Program-made: the position numbers and the translations under genes
Notes under the pieces: model-generated
What the model saw: only the letters and a program-made list of their open reading frames with translations
Database searches by the model: none
Told to the model about the DNA's origin: nothing
Part shown: in pieces, positions 48,701 through 59,200 of the stretch
How the letters are laid out: every line of letters begins with the position of its first letter
Position numbering within the stretch: the stretch's first letter is position 1
From: Cliona cf. orientalis
Taxonomy: Eukaryota > Porifera > Demospongiae > Clionaida > Clionaidae
DNA length: 64,000 nt
Assembly: GCA_963930775.1 (NCBI GenBank)
Contig: OZ005701.1
Coordinates: 6,021,669 to 6,085,668 of the forward strand
Direction of reading: 5' to 3'

Positions 48701-49562
48701 ATGTGACTGAGGTGTGTTCTGCATATGTAAGTATGAGAATTTCACATGCTCATACAAACTATATACGGCTAATGGTATACACAATTCATAGCTATTTAGA
48801 GCTCAATTCTACACACATCATCTCTGAACTTCCAAACTTGATCTGCACTTTTGTCCAGATGCTAGTAGTCCTATAATTATCTAAGTTTCGTTGACTGGCG
48901 ATGTGACTGAGATGTGTTCTGCATATGTAAGTATGAGAATTTCACATGCTCATACAACTATATACGGCTAATGGTATACACAATTCATAGCTATTTAGAG
49001 CTCAATTCTACACACATCATCTCTGAACTTCCAAACTTGATCGATATCTGTACTTTTATCCAGATGCTAGTTGTCCTGTATCTAAGTTTCGTTGACTGGT
49101 GATGTGACGGAGGTGTGTTTTGCATATGTAAGTATGAGAATTTCAGATGCTCATACAACTATATACGGCTAATGGTATACACAATTCATAGCTATTTAGA
49201 GCTCAATTCTACACACATCATCTCTGAACTTTCAAACTTGATCTGTACTTTTGTCCAGATGCTAGTAGTCCTATATCTAAGTTTCGTTGACTGGCGATGT
49301 GACTGAGGTGTGTTCTGCATATGTAAGTATGAGAATTTCACATGCTCATACAACTACGGCTAATGGTATACACAATTTATAGCTATTTAGAGCTCAATTC
49401 TACACACATCATAGCTGAACTTCCAAACTTGATCTGTACTTTTATCCAGATACTAGTAGTCCTATATCCTAGTTTCATTGAGTGACTGAGGTATGTTCTG
49501 CATATGTAGGTATGAGAATTTCACATGCTTATACAATTACGGCAAACTGTAGACAATTTATA
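39717..49562 (+). repeat. Satellite array of 189-191 bp monomers, about 48 copies
   Basis: Each monomer contains CAATTCATAGCTATTTAGAG, CTCAATTCTACACACATC, CTCTGAACTTCCAAACTTGA, GATGCTAGTAGTCCTATATC and TGACTGAGGTGTGTTCTGC. Starts of the CAATTCATAG word at 40751, 40940, 41129, 41320 and 41509 give a 189-191 bp period. From about 41 to 46 kb two types alternate (AAGGCAAACGGTACACA and ACGGCTAATGGTATACACA), making a dimer of about 380 bp. A block of 1523 bp (eight monomers) is duplicated around 45061 and 46584, and a three-monomer unit of 581-596 bp repeats from 47.5 to 49.3 kb. The first monomers (39.7-40.1 kb) and the last are the most diverged, as at array edges. Open frames of 60-63 codons follow from the monomer and are not genes. 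Confidence 0.93.
40115..40734 (+). mobile_element. TIR element rich in ATGCATGT inserted in the satellite
   Basis: Termini ACGAAATCTTATGCATGTTA and CATGCACAAGATTTCGT are inverted. The interior is dense in CATGCATGT and TAACATGCATG palindromes and includes GAATCTCTCGACGTTTAAAT. It splits a satellite monomer (TACAACTACGGCTA before, ATGGTATACAC after). A truncated relative in reverse orientation lies at 49563-49994. Confidence 0.65.
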
Positions 49563-49994
49563 GCCATGTTACATGACATGCATGTAACATGCGTAAAACA
49601 ATTAAGGATTAAAACAGGCGATTGACAAGTCGCTATGTACATGTACGCATACAGATCTAGGTGGGATGGAGTCAGTATACGTTTAAACGTCGAGATTCAG
49701 AATGAATACCTATAATTATGATTCTTAGCATATACACCTTTTTTAACATGCATCAAACATGTCATGTCACTTACATGAACATGCATATCACTTACATTTT
49801 ACTCCTGCTACATGCACTGTGCATTTTACCCTTACTAAGTTTTGACATGCATACAATATGCATTTTGCCCCTAGTGTAACATGCATGTTATCTTGACATG
49901 CACTACACATGAATATTACGTACATTCATGTTACAGGCATGTTTGGGACAACATGCATGTAAGTGCTAGTAACATGCATGTTACATGTGTATAG
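49563..49994 (-). mobile_element. Inverted, truncated relative of the ATGCATGT-rich element
   Basis: The reverse complement shares ATCTAGGTGGGATGGAGTC, ACGTTTAAACGTCGAGATTC, CATGCACTACACATGAAT and CTAGTGTAACATGCATGTTA with the 40115-40734 element. The ACGAAATCTT end is missing. It forms the right boundary of the satellite, so the array lies between two inverted copies. Confidence 0.6.
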
Positions 49995-50258
49995 GGTAGC
50001 TACTCTTTGTAGCAGCAGTTTTGGTCTCAAATCATGATCATTTCTATGCATAAAACATTTTTAGGTGCCAAAACCAGTGTAAACTGTTGGTGTGTGTGAT
50101 GTGATGCAAGTGGATCAGCATTCTATTGATATACAGTGCATGTGCTACTCAATGCAAGTAGGTATGTATACATGTTGCATTTGCATGAGCTTTTTGATGT
50201 CATTTCTACATACCACAATGTCATGAATATGCACTAGATGACTACAATGATGTACAGA

Positions 50259-53200
50259 CTATAATGATAATGAATTCTTATGCCATAAATAAAATTTCAA
50301 ATGTGAAATAAAATTTTGTGGATTCATGTATGAAAGTGACCCCTTAATTCTCTTAAGAAGTGAATTAGACTGTTCAACAATTTGGCTGTTAATTCCATCG
50401 AACTGACAATATGAGTCTAGCTTGTATCCCGCACTGCAACCTACAAAACGTTAAGGTTTACTGTGATAGTGCATAACATGTTAACGAAATACTAGAATGA
50501 CTATAGGAAATGTTTAATGTTCCTCATTACCACTGCAATATCATTTCATGCTGCATGCTTATGCTTATTCATCACACATCACAGGGAAATATTTGGTGCT
50601 CATCCAGGCCACTAAGGTTGCATGCTGATTCACCACTACCTACCTAGATCCTAATCTAAAAATCACCTGTATGATTTGGCCAATGAAATCTGTCAACTAA
50701 TAGCCAAGACGATTTGAAATGTACAGGCTCTCTGTTGAGAATGTACTGATGTAAGTTACAAGCATTATCATAGATGATAACTGAAGGAGCTGTGGGCAAA
50801 AAAAAAAAGATATTATGGTCAATATTGACAATTTTGGAATCAAGTGTTGACCCAGTATGTAGCAGCCGAGTGACAAACATGATTGGTAAAGCATCTTTAG
50901 ATGGAGTTTTTAAGTGCCAACCAAACCCATACCACAGGACAAATTGTAACGACGCAAATGCGATCCCGACCCGTTCGTGATATGCCGGTACGTACGCCAC
51001 CGCGATCGCTGGATGATATGGATGGGAGGGGCTGGGAGGTCAGGTGATGGTTTGCGAATGGTTAGCAGGGTTAGTGTGGGAGGGGCTGGGAGGTCTGGGG
51101 ATGGGTTGCGAATGGTTAGCAGGGTTAGACTCTAGGGTTTGCGTATACGTGACTGGAGGGGCTGGGAGGTCTGGGGCTGGGTTGTGAATGGTTAGCAGGG
51201 TTAGTGTGGGAGGGACTGGGTTGTGTAGGGTTTGTCCATAAAATAGTTGAAATAACGGCTGCCAGCAGCAACAACGGTGGTGGCCGAGTGCTTGGGCTCT
51301 TATGTATGCGACGGAATAGAGCGGGTTCGAATCTTGCCATACACTTTGACTTTTTTCTTTTTTTTCCCTGTCGAATTTTTCTAAGTGTTGATAGATCACA
51401 TTTGCGTTAGATCGCATTTGCGTCGTAACACAAATTAACTGACGCATGTGCAATCATAGACAATATTATTATGTGTATGCCATTTCCCACCATGGGCAGC
51501 ACATGATAGCTGTGTCTAACCTGTGACAATGTGACAAATTTAATAGAGCACACCACCCAAAAGCATTATAATACATTTGCTAGCTACAGGCATCAGTCGG
51601 TGTATGATCTGCATTAATTTTGGCTAATCTTGTTGCTATTTGGCATATCTGCATTTGGCTAATCCTCCATCCAACATTTGGTGGCAGCACTGGGATCTTC
51701 AATCAAGATACAAGCGTTTCTGATAATGGATGACTACTCATGCAGGAATGCAATGCAAGTCACAAGAGATGGCTGTGCTGGGGAGTTTGGAGAGTCCTGG
51801 TCAAAGACTGTTTCCACTACCTTGATGATTTAACTGGCACATGCATATGTGCTCACTCCATACAAGTGGTGTACTTCCTATAATTATTATGTCAAACCAT
51901 TCAAGCCCTGCATGGTCAGACCAGAGAAACTCCTCGAGCCATCCCTATTCTTGGTATATTGTTCGATCCACCATCATTAAATAGATGACGTTGTCACCTC
52001 CTATATACTATACCTTTATCTTCATTATGCTCTTATTAACTCATTTTTTCTAGTATGGACTCCTCCCTTAATCTCATGAATCTTAATTTTAGGGAATCTG
52101 CAGTGAACCACTAGCCCTATGCCATTGTGCTGTTATGCCATGGTAAAAATGCTAGGTAATGTTTGTGGGATCATGAAATGTCTACCCATAAAATTTAATG
52201 TGAGTGGGTAGATGATAGCGTGGCCAACTGTTCTTAATGTTAGGTTAGTAAGCAACAATTGCTACTGTCACCCAGCTAAAGGAGTCTTTGATTCTAGAGT
52301 ATTAAGTTTTTGTATCTCTATATTATTTGTCCAATATAGTCTCTTTGCACATGTGGCGTAAAGATTTCACTGGATAGGCCAGCGTAATCATGTGGAGGAA
52401 TGTTACAAAATATGTACTAGGAAAACAGTGAGTAAGATGGAGTGTGTGCACCAAATATATACTATAGTTTGCATATAGCACTGCGCTACTGGAATGGGTT
52501 GCTGTCCCGAAATTTAAAGCAACAAACATTAATGGTATATGTAAATGGAAGTTTGTGGTCAAACGTCTCTTTCCATCAGCTCGGGATACCTTTGACCACA
52601 AACTTTGGTGAGGTGTTCACAAACCTTTCCTTAGATGTTCAAATAGTACTGTGAAAGCTGTATTTGGTGATTCTGTCACTGTCATAACCTTGAATCCATA
52701 ACATACACCTATATGTGATAGTGTGGAAAGCTATTACACAATACTAAAATAACCAACATACACTTACCATGCTCACAAAATAAAGTAAAAATTCCTGGTA
52801 ATAAAGCTGGATGTTTTGAGCTTCGCTTAGTGCAAATGGAGTCATTAGATTTCTTGTCAGCTACATAGACGCCCCTTGAACGTACTCTCGGAAGACTAGG
52901 AAAATAACTGAGATCATCGATATGATATTCATCACTCCCAACAGCTGCATCGTCAGATTTATCATCTTCTATATTAAATGGAGCTTTTGCTTTTGTCCAC
53001 ATTTCCTCAAGAAGTGGGATCAAAATTTTTTGAGGATAGTATGCTACTGACCTAATTAATGTAAAAACAATAGGTATCTCTTCTTGTAGTTTCTGCATCA
53101 GTATGGCATCTTTGGTTATATCTTTTTCCTTCATTGAAGAAATAAGTTTGGCAACTGAATCTGAAGGATGGAGGAGAGCACAGACAGGTGAGGTTGATGC

Positions 53201-56200
53201 AAGCGACTTCATCAAACTTTCCCAATCACTTGGACATCTGTAAACATTTGACTTGGATTTTGAAGAAAATTTTGTCTCCTGGCCTGACATTATAGATGAA
53301 ACAATTGTAGCAGCTGAAGGTGAATACTCATTCAGCAGTTCAATCATATCTGAGATATCTTGAGACGACAGTCCACTTGAAGCATAATTAGACAACAGCT
53401 TACGAGCTTTAGCATTCGGTAGGAATACCCTGTCATTAAACACAGTGTTGAATTGGATATAGTCTCATTATTTCAGATCAAATAAAGATGATACTACATT
53501 ATATGTATATCCTATACTTATCTTCCAGGTCTTCTATTAACCACAGTAGGAGTCTTAAGAAATGCTTGCCAAGTAAGCAGATCTTTTCTGAAAGCCAAGG
53601 AGGTTGCATCCATTATTACAACAGTGGGATCTGTTCCACATGTACTGAAATGAATGGTAGACTATAGTAATATTGATTGCTCACGTAACATGTATAATAC
53701 ATTTACCTGCACAAGAAACCATTCTTATAATCAATATCTAAAAGGGAAATAAAGGAATACCATGCAAAACGGTACTGATTGTAGGTCAGAATGGATGAAA
53801 AATTTTGATTTCCAGCATCTGCATGATCTTCACATAGCACAGTGTACTGAGTATATATTGTAGTTCTGCAACAAAAGAACATTTAATTTACTTAATGGCC
53901 ACTTAAAGCGATAACTCCATGACGCCAGTTTTTGATATATTCTATAGATAAAGAATCAAAATATTATGATCATTACGTAGTTGAGTTTGTGACTGTCAAC
54001 CGCCATACCAACCATAGCTGGATATGATATAATATCTTCAACTATCGCTCTGTATGTAATAAGACCCACCTGCCCTAATACCGTACCCTCGCGAAAGAGG
54101 GCCCATGGGCGGTGCACCTTACATTGGGCCAAGATTGGGGGATGGGCCGATATTCGAGGTATCAGTATCACGTTTATTATGTGAAAGAGCGCCCAGGTAA
54201 GTTACCATGCTGTCTTCATAATTGGAATAATAGCAGCAGCTACTATTGATTTCAGCCATATTCAAACACGGTTTCCAATTGAGAGCAAGGGCGGCTGCGA
54301 TACTTCACTTTGTGTTGTTGAGTACAGCCATATTAAGTGGGCGTGGCTATGATTGCTAGCTGTGTACGATCGTTTATTTGGGCTGAAACGTGGCATAAAG
54401 CTAGCTAGGCTTTGTTTTACGGCTGTTTAGCACGTTATCTATCGATCTTACATAGACTATTTGAAGTTCAGTCCTCATAAACAAGCCATTTGAGCTACAT
54501 TTTCAAAGGCAGGTACACATGGGCGCATATTCGAGTAAATACTAGACCATAGCAGAAAATTGAGCCCAAAGTGGGGGTGGGCCGACAGCGTTCATTAAGA
54601 TCATGACTTGTTGATGTTTGTATACTAGAGCTGCAAATGCTAAGTGTCTACATGCACACATATCTAGTGTCAGTCTAAAACCTTAATCCTCTGATAGAAG
54701 TCTGCAGTAGGTATCTACAGGACCAATTTCGGTGATGCTACTAATGTCTAAAAAGTTACAGCTCAAAATCTCTGAATTGATGTTGCAAGTAGTTACATGT
54801 ATAATAGAGTCATCAAGAGTATATGCCAGTAAAATATAGTAGTAATACGTCCCAGTTTATGTACTAGCAAGGGCTTATCGAGTCGCCTACGGCGGCTTGA
54901 TAAGCCCTTGGTACTAGAAATTATACCTCAATGGGGGCATACAAGGGGTATCAGCTAATTGATATAATAATATTATTATGGCAGATGATCGAAGGTCCAA
55001 GCAGTCATGATTCAGAAATATAATACTCGGATCCCTTTGATGAGTATTTTGGCCATACAATTGGAGCAGAAGGCCTAGCACTCATACAAATTGAAACTAA
55101 CTGTGAAAGCTTGAGCCCTATTATCAGTGGCCATGCAAGAAGGGCCACGCATATTCTACCTTCGAAAGTACTAAAAAGCAATCTCTCCGATTATGAGTAT
55201 TTCTCATCACTAAGAATTCTTGATTCGGGCTTAAATTTCTTATTCCAACATAATTATACAAAGCGCTCTCTCACAGAAAAGGTTCTAGATGTGTACTAGC
55301 CATGTATGTCATCTTTCTGGTGCCTGGGCTATCTATTTCCCATTTGTATGGTTGTGTGAAAGCGCATACATTGCAAAGAGAATCTGTGATCTTTGAATCT
55401 ATCGTGCTCAAATACACGCGTGCGATTGTTCATGGTAACTTTCTGGAAGTTATATGAACTCGCTGGGTGTAGAGCTGAGCATTTTGTTGTGTCGGGATAA
55501 GAAATATGAAAATTGGTAATGAGAAACACGAAACACGCACAATCAGAAATAACTACAGTAGGAAACCACCATTTTGAAAGTAGAATGTGCATAATAATAA
55601 TTGGAAACAATCATAGTAGAAAACGGTCATTTCCAAAAGTTAATTCTAGCAGTGTCAGGAAGTGTCAAACCCAGTGGAATATTAGCTTTGGTCGAAAGTG
55701 GAAATGTATGGACCGGACCATGTAGCTTTAAATTTTGACGATACGTGATGTGCAACAAAGCCAATAGCTATACAGCAATTGTATACATGCACATGCTGAT
55801 AAAATCAACCATGTCATGAAGTGTCAAGCCCAGTGGATTATTAGCTTTGGTCAATAGTGGAAATGTATGGACCGGACCATGTAGCGATGCAGCAACAATT
55901 TATGATACATGGTGTGCAACAGAGCCAATAGCCATATACAGCAATAATGCATGAATATACATGTCAAATCTAGCAGTGTCCTGTAGTGTCAAGCCCATGG
56001 TATTAGCTTTGGTCGATAGTGGAAATGTATGGACCGTACCAGGTAGCTGCATGCAGCAACATTAAATGTTTACGATACGTGGTGTGCAACAAATCCAATA
56101 ACTATACAGCAATTGCACAATGTCATGCAATAAAGATTAAATCTAGAAGTGTCAAGCCCAGTGGACTATTAGCTTTGGTCGAAAATGGAAATGTATGGAC

Positions 56201-59200
56201 CAGACCATGCACGATACATGGTGTGCAACAAAGCCAATAGCTATTATATTATAATAATACAGCAATTGTACATGCATATGCTGATAAAAAATCAGCCATG
56301 TCATGAGTGTCAAACCTAGTGGATTTATTTGGTCGATAGTGGAAATGTATGGACCGGACCATGTAGCAATGCAGCAACAATTTACGACACATGGTGTGCA
56401 ACAGAGCCAATAGCCATATACAGCAATAATGCATAAATAATATTATAGTCAAATCTAGCAGTGTCAAACCCATGACTTATTAGCTTTGGTCGATAGTGGA
56501 AATGTATGGACCGGACCATGTAGCGATGCAGCAACAATTTATGACACATGTTGTGCAACAGAGCCAATAGCCATGCATATACAGCAATAATGCATGAATA
56601 TACATGTCAAATCTAGTAGTGTCCTGTTAGTGTCAAGCCCATGGCTTATTAGCTTTGGTCGATAGTGGAAATGTATGGACCGTACCAGGTAGCTATGCAG
56701 CAACATTAAATGTTTACGATACGTGGTGTGCAACAAAGCCAATAGCTATACAGCAATGATACATATATAAATCTAGCAGTGTCATGAAGTACCAAGCCCA
56801 TGGTTTATTAGCTAGCTTTGGTCGATAATGGAAATGTATGGACCGGACAAGTAGCCAATAAATTCTTACGATACGTAGTGTACGTGTACAACATATCCAA
56901 TAGCCATGCATACAGCATTAAATCTAGCAGTGTGATGAAGTGTCAGCCCAGTGGATTATTAGCTTTGGTCGATAGTGGAAATGTACGGACCGGACCAGGT
57001 GTACAGCAACATGAGCAACAAAGCCAATAGCCATACAGCAATGTGCATGTATACTGGATAAATCTAGCAGAGTCCTGAAGTACCAAGCCCAGTGGTTTAT
57101 TAGCTTAGCTAGCTTTGGTATAGATAGTAGTATTTAATAATATTATGCTGCCTCTCTCTGACTACTGCTATAATTGTGACTATCCTCTAAGTGTTGCTCT
57201 TTTATTCACTCATTGCTGCAGAAGCACCAGAAAACAGAAATCAAAAGGCTAATCTAATCTCCTGAGGTATGGAATAGCTAGCTACATATCAGCCAACTGA
57301 CATTGTGTGTGACATATATACCGTATACTGTGGTTAACGTATGATCCAATTTAACATAAGAGATTAGCATTAAGAAATTCTCATAACGTATGTATATATG
57401 GAGCGATTGACAATCTTCACAGAAAAGTGCGTATTTCAAAATTGAAATTATTATTTCCATAGGTAGTGTTAGATTAAGCATGGTAGTAGCAAACCTTCAA
57501 GGGAGAAAACTGACCACTGACACACACTGACTTATACATACCGTATAGCTCCAAATTTTCGTGGGTCAAAAATTTCGTGAAATTGCTGAAAATCCCATGA
57601 ATGAAATTTTCGTGATAAAAAATTTCATGATCGCCACATTTTTTCGTGAATACCGCCGCGCCGTGGCCCCGTACGGACAATTTACGTTGTCGCCCGCCCA
57701 CAATTGCACGTGGCTAGGCTCGTAACATGCTACGTAGTGTGGTGAGAAAGAAACTTATACGGGCCTTTTTTTCCTTTAGTGCCTTCTGCTGTCGTCTATT
57801 GGCCATCTCTTCAACGTGATTGTTTGGCGGATTTGATACAAGAAGGAAGTTTGGACAAAGGTCTTTGCGGATTTGTAGATTTCTGAAAGTAAACATACAG
57901 TCTGTACGTCGATCGCACTCGCGCTGCGATCGCGATGTGCATGTAAATTTCGTGAGGAAAATTTTCGTGATCAGAAGTCAAATCACGAAATTCACGAAAA
58001 TATTGTGCCACAAAAATTTGGAGCTATACGGTATCTACATTTAGATCATGGGCCAATACTGCTGCAGTGGCCTAAATACTTAGGAAACAAGCAGGATTTG
58101 ACAGGAACTAATACATGAACTGCAACATAATTGACTACATTACATGCCACCACGTCAAAAATGGTCACATGGTCTGTTTACTAATAGACTAATCTTGATG
58201 GCATCCTCTGCATGTTCTAATTTTTATGACCTAGCTAATAACATCATGATAGATTAGTGAAATATTCTCTGGCATGAAAGGTAGGAGGTGGGAGTGTGGG
58301 GGGGCCTGAGAGAAAGGGTGTGTGATTGTGCCCTATCCTCTATCAACATGAATTGATCAAGTATGAAAATTTTATGATGGTATTATAGCATCAGGAAATG
58401 AATGCACTGGAGTGCAGAAACCTCCCCACTGTATGCAGATAATATGATTCTCCCGGTATCATGTATAGCATCGAGTCAAGGCTGTAACTATAATTATTCC
58501 CTCAATCTCACTGTGAATGTGCTTGGGTACTATTCTCTGCAGAGCAGTGATCTAGGAGTAGGGTAAAGGTACCTGGCTATGTCACTATAATACCATAATA
58601 TAGCGGGAAGCTTGGGTGAGATATTTAATTTGGCGATTTGGTGAATTCGATACAGATCACCAAATTAAAACTTACCAATAATTGAACATAATGCACGCAC
58701 ACCTATGCCATGGGGCGGTAAGGTTTCAGATCACCGCCAATTGAAATGTATTAACACGATATCATCGATTTAGTCAATCTATTGACTTGGAGCTACATGT
58801 AGTGGTTTAGATGTGTCTACCTAAGCTGCATTTATATGGGCACTTACCCACTGCTTCGATATCTTTCTTGAGTTAGAGAGACAGCCATTCTGATCGCTAC
58901 AGTACCAGCAACTTGAGCATGATTCAGCAATCAGAGTGAACTTTCTAAAAGAAGTGCAAGTAGAACCTTATTTTCGTCACTGACATATTCACTGCTGCTG
59001 ACTAGTATCAGTTAGTGATGGCTAACGCTTGTGCTCTGACAAAACTTCCAGAAGCATAGGTACATTTTGTTTTTGGTTCTAATTTTAGATACCGGTGTGA
59101 TCTGTAATTATTAAGGCTTTCAGTTAATATAGTGACATAGCCAGGTGCCTTCCCCCTAGGCCTATATCATGCACTGACTCTGAAGAAGACCTGAGTACCA

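Noticed and set aside
45061-49306. Many 60-63 codon open frames beginning MFCICKYENF
   Set aside because: They repeat with the satellite monomer, differ mainly by repeat mutations, and have no start or splice context. They are a by-product of the repeat.
50667-50900. Extra intron in KDZ exon 8 ending at TTTGCCCACAG
   Set aside because: The acceptor looks excellent, but I found no donor in matching phase and the frame is open throughout. It is left as one exon, with the roughly 20-residue insert noted as doubtful.
51280-51345. tRNA gene (also 31420-31500 minus)
   Set aside because: Box A and B words are present, but the acceptor stem does not pair well and the block sits inside a TIR/VNTR element found twice. 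A SINE-type head is more likely.
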